This document shows, one piece after another, positions 1 to 8,419 of a stretch of DNA of 64,000 nt. Origin of the DNA: Streptomyces uncialis (GTDB lineage: Bacteria; Actinomycetota; Actinomycetes; Streptomycetales; Streptomycetaceae); assembly GCF_001905345.1 (NCBI RefSeq), contig NZ_LFBV01000001.1, positions 321,321 to 385,320 of the forward strand, in the 5' to 3' direction. Position numbers and translations under genes: made by a program. The notes beneath the pieces are model-generated. The model worked only from the letters and a program-made list of their open reading frames with translations. It had not been told where the DNA came from and did no database searches. Position 1 is the first letter of the stretch. Each line of letters starts with the position of its first letter.

Positions 1-1
1 G

Positions 2-1333
2 CTCCCCGATCAGCAGCACCCCGACCAGCGACATCTCGATCAGCAGCGCCCGGACCAGGGGCAGCTCGACCAGCGGCACCCCGACCAGCAGCACCCCGAT
101 CAACACCCCGGCCACGTCCCCTGGACCGTCGCTCGGGACCGTGCCGCCGCGGCCGGTGCGGCGGAGCGGCGTACGAGACCCGCGGTGCGCGCCCCGCTGC
201 ACGCCGCCACGGGAGTGGCCCTCGCGCACCCGCTCACCGCGCTGACGGACCTTCCGTCGTTCGACACCTCGGCCATGGACGGCTGGGCGGTCTCGGGTCC
301 CGCCCCCTGGACCGTCCGCGAGACGGGCGCGGGGGTCCTCGCCGGGACCGCCGGGACCACGCCCTCGCCGCTCACCGACGGCGAGGCGGTACGGATCGCG
401 ACCGGTGCCCGGGTCCCCAAGGACGCCACCGCCGTGGTCAGGACGGAACACGCCCACGCCGACCGCCACGGTCAGCTGTATCCGTCGCGCGAGGTCCAGC
501 CCGGCCAGGACATCCGTGCGCGGGGCCAGGAGTGCCGCGAGGGCGATCTGCTGATGCCCGCCGCGACCCTGGTGACCCCCGCCGTGGTGGGCCTCGCCGC
601 CGCCGCGGGCTACGACACGCTGACCGTCGTCCCGCGACCCACCGCGGACATCCTCGTCCTCGGTGACGAACTGCTCGACGAGGGCCTGCCGCACGACGGG
701 CTCATCCGCGACGCGCTCGGCCCGCTGCTGCCCCCCTGGCTGCACGCGCTCGGCGTCGAGGTGACGGCCGTCCGCCATCTCCGCGACGACGCCGCCACGC
801 TCCACGACGCGCTGACCGCGTCCACGGCCGACCTGATCATCAGCACCGGAGGCACCGCCGCGGGCCCCGCCGACCATGTGCGGCCCACCCTCGACCGGCT
901 CGGTGCCGAACTCCTGGTGGACGGGGTGCGGGTGCGCCCCGGTCACCCCATGCTGCTGGCCCGGCTCACCGGCGGACGGCACCCCAGGTACCTCGTCGGG
1001 CTGCCCGGCAATCCGCTCGCCGCGGTCTCCGGTCTGCTGACGCTCGCCGAACCGCTGATCCGCGCCCTGGCCGGACGTCCCGCACCGGAGACGTGCACGG
1101 CACCCGTACGGGACGCGGTCACCGGGCACCCGTCCGACACCCGGCTCGTCCCCGTGTCCCTGCGCGCCGACGAGGCCGTACCGCTGCGCTACAGCGGACC
1201 GGCGATGCTGCGGGGGATCGCCGCCGCCGACGCGATCGCGGTGGTGCCGCCCGGTGGGGTCCGGGCCGGGCACGAACTGGAGATTCTCGACCTACCCTGG
1301 TCACTTTCCGCCGTTGGGGTGTGTTCCACGTGA
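2..1333 (+). CDS. moeA: Molybdopterin molybdotransferase (MoeA family), 5'-truncated by the window edge
   Basis: MoeA inserts molybdate into adenylylated molybdopterin in the cytoplasm during molybdenum cofactor synthesis. The frame is open from base 2 with no stop, so the true start lies outside the window; a GTG at 185 would remove the conserved N-terminal helix region and is unlikely to be the start. Visible family motifs are the substrate loop SAMDGWAV, TGARVPKDA, the MogA-like domain with STGGTAAG, and LPGNPLAA, followed by the C-terminal MoeA domain. The first ~35 visible residues are an unusual Asp/Gln/His/Pro-rich repeat (DQQHPDQ-like units) not found in ordinary MoeA. The last 13 bases overlap the following K+ channel gene. 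It could be a MoeA paralogue rather than the housekeeping copy. Confidence 0.88.
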   Translation, partial: LPDQQHPDQRHLDQQRPDQGQLDQRHPDQQHPDQHPGHVPWTVARDRAAAAGAAERRTRPAVRAPLHAATGVALAHPLTALTDLPSFDTSAMDGWAVSGPAPWTVRETGAGVLAGTAGTTPSPLTDGEAVRIATGARVPKDATAVVRTEHAHADRHGQLYPSREVQPGQDIRARGQECREGDLLMPAATLVTPAVVGLAAAAGYDTLTVVPRPTADILVLGDELLDEGLPHDGLIRDALGPLLPPWLHALGVEVTAVRHLRDDAATLHDALTASTADLIISTGGTAAGPADHVRPTLDRLGAELLVDGVRVRPGHPMLLARLTGGRHPRYLVGLPGNPLAAVSGLLTLAEPLIRALAGRPAPETCTAPVRDAVTGHPSDTRLVPVSLRADEAVPLRYSGPAMLRGIAAADAIAVVPPGGVRAGHELEILDLPWSLSAVGVCST

Positions 1334-2427
1334 AACTTCCGGGCCATGACGCGATCGCCCGTCAGGCCGACGAACATCTGGTCACCGGGCGGGTCAAGCT
1401 GCCCAAACGCGTCGTCGAGCGTCCGCTGTGGCAGGTCGCCAAGCGGCTGCTGATGGCGCTGCTCGTCCTCGTCGGAACGGCGTTCATCGTGTACTTCGAC
1501 CGTGAGGGCTACGGAGACAACTCCGACGACTCCGTCGACCTGCTCGACGCGTTCTACTACGCCACAGTCACGCTCTCCACCACGGGCTACGGTGACATCA
1601 CGCCCGTGAGCGATGGCGCACGGCTCATCAACATCCTTGTCGTCACCCCACTGCGTGTGGTGTTCCTGATCATCCTGGTCGGTACGACCCTGGAAGTGCT
1701 CACCGAGCGCACCAGGGAGGAATGGCGCCTGAACCGCTGGAGGTCCAACTTGCGTGATCACACCGTCGTCGTGGGCTTCGGCACCAAGGGGCGTTCCGCG
1801 ATCCAGACGGTCTGCGCGACCGGGCTGAAGAAGGACCAGGTCGTGATCGTCGACCCCAGCGGCAAGGTCATCGAGGCGGCGACCGCCGAGGGGTTCGTCG
1901 GGGTGATCGGGGACGCCACCCGCAGCGATGTGCTGCTGAGGGCCGAGGTCCAGAAGGCACGGCAGATCATCATCGCCACCCAGCGCGACGACACGGCCGT
2001 CCTGGTGGCTCTCACCGCGCGCCAGCTCAACCGGGCGGCGAAGATCGTCGCCGCGGTTCGTGAGGAGGAGAACGCGCCGCTGCTGCGGCAGTCCGGCGCC
2101 GACTCCGTGATCACCAGTGCCAGCGCGGCCGGACGGCTGCTCGGGCTCTCCGTGCTGAGCCCCAGCGCGGGCATGGTGATGGAGGATCTGATCCAGCAGG
2201 GCACGGGCCTCGACATCGTGGAACGACCGGTCATAAAGGCCGAGGTGGGCTTGGGCGCCCGGGAGACCGGGGATCTGGTGGTGAGCGTGGTGCGGGGGCA
2301 CCGGGTGCTCGGCTACGACGATCCCGCGATCGGGAAACTCCAGTCGACGGACCGTCTGATCACCATCGTGCGCGCCTCGCCGCGCAGCGCTTCGGCCCCT
2401 GACACGCGACAACTCCCCCGGGAATGA
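1321..2427 (+). CDS. Potassium channel with RCK (TrkA-N/TrkA-C) regulatory domain
   Basis: Two-helix K+ channel of 368 residues in the plasma membrane. TM1 is about residues 43-59, the pore helix carries the selectivity filter TTGYGD at 87-92, and TM2 is about 102-121. A cytoplasmic RCK domain follows with the Rossmann loop GFGTKG at 152-157, then a TrkA-C-like C-terminus. The family conducts K+ and is gated by ligand (NAD(H), Ca2+ or similar) binding to RCK. GTG at 1321 is chosen because the conserved HVKLPG segment starts right after it and it gives a short overlap with moeA; GTG 1330 is an alternative. Overlap suggests co-transcription with moeA, without a known functional tie. Confidence 0.88.
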   Translation: MFHVKLPGHDAIARQADEHLVTGRVKLPKRVVERPLWQVAKRLLMALLVLVGTAFIVYFDREGYGDNSDDSVDLLDAFYYATVTLSTTGYGDITPVSDGARLINILVVTPLRVVFLIILVGTTLEVLTERTREEWRLNRWRSNLRDHTVVVGFGTKGRSAIQTVCATGLKKDQVVIVDPSGKVIEAATAEGFVGVIGDATRSDVLLRAEVQKARQIIIATQRDDTAVLVALTARQLNRAAKIVAAVREEENAPLLRQSGADSVITSASAAGRLLGLSVLSPSAGMVMEDLIQQGTGLDIVERPVIKAEVGLGARETGDLVVSVVRGHRVLGYDDPAIGKLQSTDRLITIVRASPRSASAPDTRQLPRE

Positions 2428-2486
2428 CCGGGTTCCGCCGGGCGCCACGTACCGGCCCGGCGCGGTCGGCGGAGTAGCCTCGCCGC

Positions 2487-3464
2487 ATGCGTGCGATCAC
2501 CATTGCCGAGGCGGGCGGACCCGAGGTACTGAACTGGGACGAGGTGCCCGATCCCGTACCGGGGGAGGGCGAGGTCCTGGTCGAGGTGGTCGCCTCCGCC
2601 GTCAACCGCGCCGATCTGCTCCAGCGTCAGGGCCGCTACGATCCGCCGCCCGGCGCGTCCCCCTATCCCGGCCTTGAGTGTTCGGGCCGGATCGCCGCGC
2701 TCGGCCCCGGGGTCGTGGGCTGGTCCGTCGGTGACGAGGTGTGCGCGCTGCTCTCGGGCGGCGGCTACGCGGAGCAGGTCGCGGTGCCCGTCGGGCAGTT
2801 GCTGCCCCGGCCCGAGGGGGTCTCCCTGGTGGAGGCCGCCGCGCTGCCCGAGGTGGCGTGCACGGTGTGGTCCAACCTGTTCATGTGCGCGGGGCTGCGG
2901 CCCGCGGAGACCGTGCTGATCCATGGCGGGGCCAGCGGGATCGGCACGATGGCGATCCAGCTGGCCAAGGCGGTGGGTGCGACGGTCGCTGTCACCGCGG
3001 GCAGCCGGGAACGGCTGGAGCGCTGTGCCGAGCTGGGCGCGGACATCCTGGTCGACCACCGTGAACAGGACTTCGTGGAGGAGGTCCGCAGGGCGACGGG
3101 CGGCGCGGGCGCGGACGTGATCCTCGACATCATCGGGGCGTCGTACCTCGACCGGAACGTACGGGCGCTGGCCATGAACGGGCGGCTGGTCGTCATCGGA
3201 TTGCAGGGCGGGGCCAAGGCGGAGCTGAACATCGGGGCGCTGCTGGTGAAGCGGGGCACGGTGTCGGCGACCTCCCTGCGGGGGCGGCCCGCGGACGAGA
3301 AGGCGGCGATCGTGGCGGCCGTGCGGGAGCATGTGTGGCCGTTGGTCGCGGCGGGGCGGGTGCGGGTGGTCGTCGACCGCGCGGTGCCGATGTGGGACGC
3401 GGGGGTGGGGCATTCGGTGCTGGAGGAGGGCGGACATGTGGGGAAGGTGCTGTTGACGGTGTGA
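2487..3464 (+). CDS. NAD(P)H:quinone oxidoreductase, zeta-crystallin-like MDR family
   Basis: Medium-chain dehydrogenase/reductase of 325 residues, cytosolic. The N-terminal GroES-like domain has NRADLLQRQGRY, and the nucleotide-binding domain has HGGASGIG near residues 146-153. No catalytic or structural zinc cysteine cluster is seen, which fits the quinone oxidoreductase (PIG3/QOR-like) branch rather than alcohol dehydrogenases. It probably reduces quinones or enals with NADPH. ATG at 2487 follows a 59-bp gap after the channel gene and is the first in-frame start before the conserved N-terminus. Substrate is not predictable from sequence. Confidence 0.88.
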   Translation: MRAITIAEAGGPEVLNWDEVPDPVPGEGEVLVEVVASAVNRADLLQRQGRYDPPPGASPYPGLECSGRIAALGPGVVGWSVGDEVCALLSGGGYAEQVAVPVGQLLPRPEGVSLVEAAALPEVACTVWSNLFMCAGLRPAETVLIHGGASGIGTMAIQLAKAVGATVAVTAGSRERLERCAELGADILVDHREQDFVEEVRRATGGAGADVILDIIGASYLDRNVRALAMNGRLVVIGLQGGAKAELNIGALLVKRGTVSATSLRGRPADEKAAIVAAVREHVWPLVAAGRVRVVVDRAVPMWDAGVGHSVLEEGGHVGKVLLTV

Positions 3465-3549
3465 CCGTCCGGCGGGTGTGACGGTTCGTCCGGTCCGACT
3501 GTTCGGCGGGTCTGTCCGTCCGGCGGTCCGACCGTCCGGCGATCGCGGT

Positions 3550-3830
3550 TCTCGGCTCGTGGGGCGCCTTCGCTCGCGCCGCTGGGGTTTTGCCACCTGG
3601 GCCCGCTTGTTCCTGTGCGGGGCGCCTTCGCTCGCGCCGCTGGGGTTTTGCCACCTGGGCCCGCCTGTTCCTGTGCGGGGCGTCCGGGGGTGCGCGGTTC
3701 CCCGCGCCCCTTCGGGGCCCTCTGCCCGGTTGCGGCGGGCACGCGGGTGCGGGTCGTCCGTGGTTTTGCGCAGTTCCCCGCGCCCCTTTGGGGGCGCCCT
3801 GCCTGGCTGGGGTCGTCACGCGGGTGCGAG
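3550..3830 (+). repeat. Dispersed intergenic repeat cluster A
   Basis: Two near-identical tandem units of about 62 bp (around 3560-3620 and 3622-3682, sharing CTTCGCTCGCGCCGC and TTTTGCCACCTGGGCCCGC) are followed by two copies of the core GTTCCCCGCGCCCCTT (near 3696 and 3775). The 3465-3992 stretch has no credible gene: open frames here are GC-driven and lack ribosome binding sites. Confidence 0.8.
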
Positions 3831-3992
3831 TTGCCTCACCGGGAGCCGGGAGCCGGGAGCCGGGAGCCGGAGGACTCGGGCGGCGAGAGGGCTCGGGGCC
3901 GGGGCCGGGGGGCGTGGGTGGGGTTCTTTTGGGGGTGTTCGGGGTGCTTGGGTTCGGGGGGTGTGTGAGGCTTGTCACGATGGTCTGGGGGC

Positions 3993-4799
3993 ATGGCCTG
4001 GAGGGCGGTCACCGTGGGTTCTTGGGTGTGCGGCACCGGAGCCGCGCGGCTGCTCCTCGGTCTGGCACTGACGGGCCAGGTGGTCCTGCTGCCGGTGGCG
4101 GCGGCGGCCCTGCCGGGCAGGCCGTCCACGGCGCCCGGCGCGCACTCCCCCGCACCGCCCCGGCCCGCCCAGCCGTTCCAGCCGGTCAGCGCCGGGCACC
4201 CGTCCGGCACCCCGGGGCCACCACGCGGTACCGCCCCGGTCCACCCGGCACCGACCGCCACGGGCCGCCCGCCGTCCGGCACCTCGCCGCCCGGACATCC
4301 GCCGACCGGCCCCGCGCCGGTCACCCCGGTCCCGGTCACCCCCGTACCCGTCGCCCCTGTCCCGGCCGTACCGGCGCCCGCGCCGCCCGGCATCCGGATC
4401 GAGGTGCCGTGGCCCGGTGAGTCACGGGCCGGGAGCAAACCGGGTGAGGGACGGCCCCGGCCCGGACGCCCCGAGCGCCGCACCGGCCCCCGCGAGAGCG
4501 CCGAACCCCGTACGTCGCCGTCGCCCCGGACCTCGCGTCCCCCGCACGTGCCCCGGGAGCCGCTGCCCGACCGCCCCGGCCGGCCGCTGCCGATGTGGAC
4601 GCCGGACACCGCGCCGGAACCGGACACGCAGGACGACGAGGCCGCCGTCCCCGGGACCGTCGACCACGCGGCGGACGACGCGCCCCCGGCGCCGTCCCGC
4701 TCCTACGGCACCCCCCTCGGCATCCTTCCGCTGGGCACCGGACTGGTCCTGGTCGGCCTCGGCCTCGGGTACATGGGCTGGCGGCTGCGCGCCCTGTGA
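3993..4799 (+). CDS. Pro-rich secreted or membrane-anchored protein of unknown function
   Basis: A 268-residue protein with an N-terminal hydrophobic segment (residues ~13-38, signal-anchor or signal peptide ending near AAAALPG), a long central region dominated by Pro, Thr, Ala and Arg, and a C-terminal transmembrane helix (LGILPLGTGLVLVGLGLGYM) followed by a short basic tail. This is the layout of a cell-wall-spanning low-complexity protein anchored in the membrane. No enzymatic domain is recognisable. ATG 3993 is chosen because GGGGG lies just upstream; TTG 3972 is in frame but weaker. The low-complexity composition makes homology searches unreliable. Confidence 0.6.
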   Translation: MAWRAVTVGSWVCGTGAARLLLGLALTGQVVLLPVAAAALPGRPSTAPGAHSPAPPRPAQPFQPVSAGHPSGTPGPPRGTAPVHPAPTATGRPPSGTSPPGHPPTGPAPVTPVPVTPVPVAPVPAVPAPAPPGIRIEVPWPGESRAGSKPGEGRPRPGRPERRTGPRESAEPRTSPSPRTSRPPHVPREPLPDRPGRPLPMWTPDTAPEPDTQDDEAAVPGTVDHAADDAPPAPSRSYGTPLGILPLGTGLVLVGLGLGYMGWRLRAL

Positions 4800-4863
4800 C
4801 GGGCGCCACGGCGGCGGGGAAGCCTCTGGCGCCCCGCCCCCGGGGCCGGTATCTCTTCCGACT

Positions 4864-5433
4864 ATGTCGATACGCCACGGCCTGCTCGCCCTCCTCGACC
4901 GGGGACCGCGCTACGGCTCGCGTCTGCGTTCGGAGTTCGAGGCGCGGACGGGCACGACCTGGCCGCTGAACGTAGGGCAGGTGTACACGACCCTCGGCAG
5001 GCTGGAACGGGACGGGCTGGTCGTCCAGAGCGGTACGGACGACGCGGGCCGCACCCTGTACGCGCTGACCGACGAGGGCCGCGCGGAGCTGGCGGACTGG
5101 TTCGGACGGCCGGTGGACCGGGTGAGCCCGGCCCGGGACGAGCTGGCCATCAAACTGGCGATGGCCATGGAGACCTCCGTGGTCGACGTGGGGGCGGTGA
5201 TCGACGCCCAGCGGCGTCATGTGGCGCGGGCGCTGCGCGATCACAACGAGCGGTGGTTCGCGGTCCTCGCGTCGCGGCCCACCCGTCCCGACGAGGTGGC
5301 ACGGCTGCTGCTCCTGGAGCAGCAGGTGTTCCGCGCGGAGGCGGAGGCCCGCTGGCTGGACCACTGCGAGTCCCGGCTGCGGGGGACGGCCGGCCGGGGC
5401 GGACCCGCCGGCCGGGGGGTGGATCATGAATGA
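4864..5433 (+). CDS. PadR family transcriptional regulator
   Basis: A 189-residue regulator with an N-terminal winged helix typical of PadR: GLLALLDRGPRYGSRLRSEFE, then NVGQVYTTLGRLERDGLV as recognition helix and wing. The C-terminal helical part (AMETSVVDVGAVIDAQ) fits the PadR Vir_act_alpha_C dimerisation domain. PadR proteins are usually dimeric repressors answering small molecules or membrane stress. Its stop overlaps an ATG (5430) in frame with bpa, so the two genes may be translationally coupled. The regulated target is not evident. Confidence 0.85.
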   Translation: MSIRHGLLALLDRGPRYGSRLRSEFEARTGTTWPLNVGQVYTTLGRLERDGLVVQSGTDDAGRTLYALTDEGRAELADWFGRPVDRVSPARDELAIKLAMAMETSVVDVGAVIDAQRRHVARALRDHNERWFAVLASRPTRPDEVARLLLLEQQVFRAEAEARWLDHCESRLRGTAGRGGPAGRGVDHE

Positions 5434-5480
5434 TCGGGGGCACCACTCCGCCGGGCGCCCGGGTGCGAGACAATGGGCCC

Positions 5481-6017
5481 ATGGAGATGCCGAGGAACGA
5501 ACGGTCGCCCGACAGCCCCCAGGTCCTGGTCGTGGGCCAGGACGGAATGGCACTGGGCGGCGGAGGAGACGAGGACTTCCGCGAGGTGCCGGTGACGGAG
5601 ATGGTGGAACAGCCCGCCAAGGTCATGCGCATCGGCAGCATGATCAAGCAGCTTCTGGAGGAGGTGCGGGCGGCACCTCTCGACGAGGCGAGCCGTCAGC
5701 GCCTCAAGGAGATCCACTCCAGCTCGGTCAAGGAGCTGGAGGACGGTCTCGCGCCGGAGCTGGTGGACGAGCTGGAGCGGCTGTCGCTGCCGTTCACGGA
5801 CGAGGCGACACCGAGCGACGCGGAGCTGCGGATCGCGCAGGCGCAGCTCGTGGGGTGGCTGGAGGGGCTGTTCCACGGCATCCAGACCACGTTGTTCGCG
5901 CAGCAGATGGCGGCGCGGGCGCAGCTGGAGCAGATGCGGCGGGCGCTTCCGCCGGGTGTCGGGGGCGACGATGAGCAGGTTCACCCGGGTGGCCGTACGG
6001 GTGGCCCGTACCTCTGA
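5481..6017 (+). CDS. bpa: Bacterial proteasome activator Bpa (PafE)
   Basis: A 178-residue, mainly helical protein that forms a dodecameric ring and opens the 20S proteasome gate in an ATP-independent way. The conserved core KVMRIGSMIKQLLEEVR and a C-terminal GGPYL tail, equivalent to the GQYL-type gate-opening motif of mycobacterial Bpa, are both present. The length equals the mycobacterial protein when the start is ATG 5481. The ATG at 5430, overlapping the PadR stop, is an alternative that adds 17 residues. No recognisable Shine-Dalgarno precedes 5481. Proteasome core genes are not in this window. Confidence 0.85.
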   Translation: MEMPRNERSPDSPQVLVVGQDGMALGGGGDEDFREVPVTEMVEQPAKVMRIGSMIKQLLEEVRAAPLDEASRQRLKEIHSSSVKELEDGLAPELVDELERLSLPFTDEATPSDAELRIAQAQLVGWLEGLFHGIQTTLFAQQMAARAQLEQMRRALPPGVGGDDEQVHPGGRTGGPYL

Positions 6018-6074
6018 TCCGCCGGGCCCTCCCCGAAGCGTCTGAGCCCCCGGGAGGGCCCTATGCTCTGGGCC

Positions 6075-6420
6075 TCCCGCGCCCCGGGGTTCCCCCCGGT
6101 CCCCGTAGTTCCCCCCCGGTCCCCGTGGTTGTCGCTACGCGGTGCTTGTCGCTGCGCGGGTACGGGCGTGGGTTTCGCGCGGTTCCGCGCGCCCCTGGGG
6201 TTCCACCTGTCCCCTACTTGTCCCTGTGCGGGTACGGACGTGGGTGCGCAGTTCCCCGCGCCCCTGGGTTGTCGTTCCTGGGCGTACTTTTTCCTGTGCG
6301 GGTCGCTCGTGGGTTTGCGCGGTTCCCCGCGCCCCTGGGTCTTCGTTCCTGGGCGTGCATTTGCCCGTGCGGGTCGCTCGTGGGGTGCGCGGTTCCCCGC
6401 GCCCCTTTCGGGGCCCGGGA
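6075..6420 (+). repeat. Dispersed intergenic repeat cluster B
   Basis: Four copies of the element with core GTTCCCCGCGCCCCT or its variants (near 6180, 6250, 6320 and 6390), each joined to CTTGTCCCTGTGCGGGT-type segments. It fills the space between the converging ends of bpa and the kinase gene. No gene is supported in 6018-6430. Confidence 0.8.
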
Positions 6421-6430
6421 ACGGCGGTCT

Positions 6431-8092
6431 CTACTGGGGTTTGCCGGTGGAGACGTCCAGTTGGATGGTGGGCGGGTCCTCGGGGTCGAAGTCGGTGCCC
6501 GCCCGGGGGAACTGCTTCATCACCGCGCCGTCCCCGTAGGTGTTCTCGGCGACGTCCGTCGTGTCGAACTGCCAGCCCGCCGCCTGGAGGCACTCCTTCA
6601 CCGAGCCGATGTGCTTCAGCGTGAAGTCGGGCATCTCGACCATGTTCTCGTCGCTGTACGAGGTCTCGGGCTCCGTGCACTCGGTACCTTCGATGACCTT
6701 CGTGGTGTCCGGACCCCGGTACTCGCCACCGGTGTCCGCACTGGCGGACACCGACGGCGAAGCGTTGCCCCCGGCCTCGTCGTCGCCGGGGTCGTTGTTG
6801 TTGTTCGTGAAGGTGTAGGCCGCGCCGCCGACGATGGCGATCGCGACGGCGATCGCGACGGCGACCCCCGCCCCGCGGCCCCGCGACCGGCGGCCACCGC
6901 CCGGCCCCTGCTGCTGGTGGGGTGCCATGGCGTACGCGGGCGGCGGGGTCGGCGCCTGCTGCGGGGCGCCGTACCCGACGGGCGGGGCCGGGGTCCCGTA
7001 CCCCTGCTGCTGCGGATAGCCGTAACCGGGGGTGGGGGCGTGGTTCGGGCCGGGCGCGGGTGTCGAGGGGCCGTAGGGGCCCGGCTGGTACGGCGTGTGG
7101 ACGGGACCCGGCGGCGGCGCCGCGGTCCGGTCGACGGGCGGGAAGACGGCCGAGCCGACACCCGACCCGCTCGCCGTCCGGGCGCCGGGCACGATGCTCG
7201 GCGCGACCTGCTGGAGCGACTGGGCGACCCGCAGGCACTCGTCCCGCATGGACTCCGCGCTGGGGAACCGCTCGTTGGGGTTCTTCCGCAGCGCCCGGGT
7301 GATCAGCGCGTCGACCGCCGGGGGCACCGCCCGGTTGATCGAGGACGCCGAGGCCGCCTCCTCCTGGACATGCGCGTAGGCGATGGCCAGTGCGGAGTCC
7401 GCCTCGAACGGCAGCCGTCCGGTGACGAGTTGGAACAGCATGATGCCGACGGAGTAGAGGTCCGAGCGGGCGTCGACGCCCCGGCCGAGGGCCTGTTCGG
7501 GGGAGAGGTACTGCGGGGTGCCGACCACCATGCCGGTCTGCGTCATCGACGTGACCCCGGACTGCATGGCGCGCGCGATGCCGAAGTCCATGACCTTGAC
7601 GACACCGCGCCGGGTCATCATGACGTTGCCCGGCTTGATGTCCCGGTGGACCAGGCCCATCTCGTGGCTGATCTCCAGCGCCGCCAGCACATCCGCGGTG
7701 ATCTTCAGCGCCTTGTCGGTGGGCATCGCGCCGAACTGCGCCATGTCCGATTCCAGTACCGAACCGAGCGGCCGGCCCTCGACGTACTCCATGACGATGT
7801 ACGGCGTGGTGGAGCCGTTCAGCTCGTCCTCGCCGGTGTCGAAGACCGAGACGATATTGGTGTGCGTGAGCTTCGCCACGGACTGCGCCTCGCGGCGGAA
7901 CCGCTCACGGAACGCGGGCTCCCGGCCCAGTTCGGTGTGCAGCGTCTTGACCGCGACCTGGCGGTCCAGGACGGAGTCGTACGCGAGGTGCACCGAGGCC
8001 ATGCCGCCCTCGCCGAGCAGATCCCGTAGCTGGTAGCGTCCGCCACCGACCGAACGCCCTGCGTAGCGACCGTGCGCGCCGTCCTGGCTCAT
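6431..8092 (-). CDS. Membrane Ser/Thr protein kinase with one PASTA-like domain
   Basis: A 553-residue PknB-type Hanks kinase. The kinase domain covers residues ~20-290: Gly loop GEGGMASV, catalytic Lys49 (AVK), HRDIKPGN at 149-156, DFG at 169-171 and GTPQYLSPEQ in the activation segment. A Pro/Gly/Tyr/Gln-rich juxtamembrane linker leads to a TM helix (~408-427) and one extracellular PASTA-like domain (~480-553). It probably autophosphorylates on the activation-loop Thr and senses cell-wall material. Single PASTA is fewer than the four of mycobacterial PknB. ATG at 8092 diverges from a second kinase at 8420. Confidence 0.9.
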   Translation of the reverse strand: MSQDGAHGRYAGRSVGGGRYQLRDLLGEGGMASVHLAYDSVLDRQVAVKTLHTELGREPAFRERFRREAQSVAKLTHTNIVSVFDTGEDELNGSTTPYIVMEYVEGRPLGSVLESDMAQFGAMPTDKALKITADVLAALEISHEMGLVHRDIKPGNVMMTRRGVVKVMDFGIARAMQSGVTSMTQTGMVVGTPQYLSPEQALGRGVDARSDLYSVGIMLFQLVTGRLPFEADSALAIAYAHVQEEAASASSINRAVPPAVDALITRALRKNPNERFPSAESMRDECLRVAQSLQQVAPSIVPGARTASGSGVGSAVFPPVDRTAAPPPGPVHTPYQPGPYGPSTPAPGPNHAPTPGYGYPQQQGYGTPAPPVGYGAPQQAPTPPPAYAMAPHQQQGPGGGRRSRGRGAGVAVAIAVAIAIVGGAAYTFTNNNNDPGDDEAGGNASPSVSASADTGGEYRGPDTTKVIEGTECTEPETSYSDENMVEMPDFTLKHIGSVKECLQAAGWQFDTTDVAENTYGDGAVMKQFPRAGTDFDPEDPPTIQLDVSTGKPQ

Positions 8093-8419
8093 GACTTGCG
8101 TCCCCCATCGGCCCGGGTGGCTCAGTGCCCGCCCGGCTTCCGCGTTCGGTGATCGATTGCGCTATTACCGGCCAAGTCTGCCGGAGGGTACCGACACGTC
8201 AAGTTGGGGGACCCGTTCCGTGACCCTGAGCGGGTGAAGCGTCGCGGAAGCGTTACAGCGTCTCTGTACGACGTACACAGGATTTGCCCCGAAGCGCACG
8301 TTAAGGGTTCGATGGCCGGTCCATCTCGGAACGGAGGGGCCGGGGAAGGCTGTAGCGTGGGCCGACGGAGACCGTGACAACCACCGCGCGCACGCGGGCA
8401 GAAACGACGGCGAGGACTG
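8093..8419. promoter_or_regulatory. Divergent promoter region between the two kinase genes
   Basis: The 327-bp gap separates two head-to-head kinase genes and must hold both promoters. It is less GC-biased around 8140-8300 than flanking coding DNA. No gene is supported here and I do not identify individual -35/-10 pairs with confidence. Confidence 0.45.

Noticed and set aside
1189..2448. Long minus-strand frame opposite the K+ channel
   Set aside because: Shadow of high third-position GC in the real gene; no motif and no start signal.
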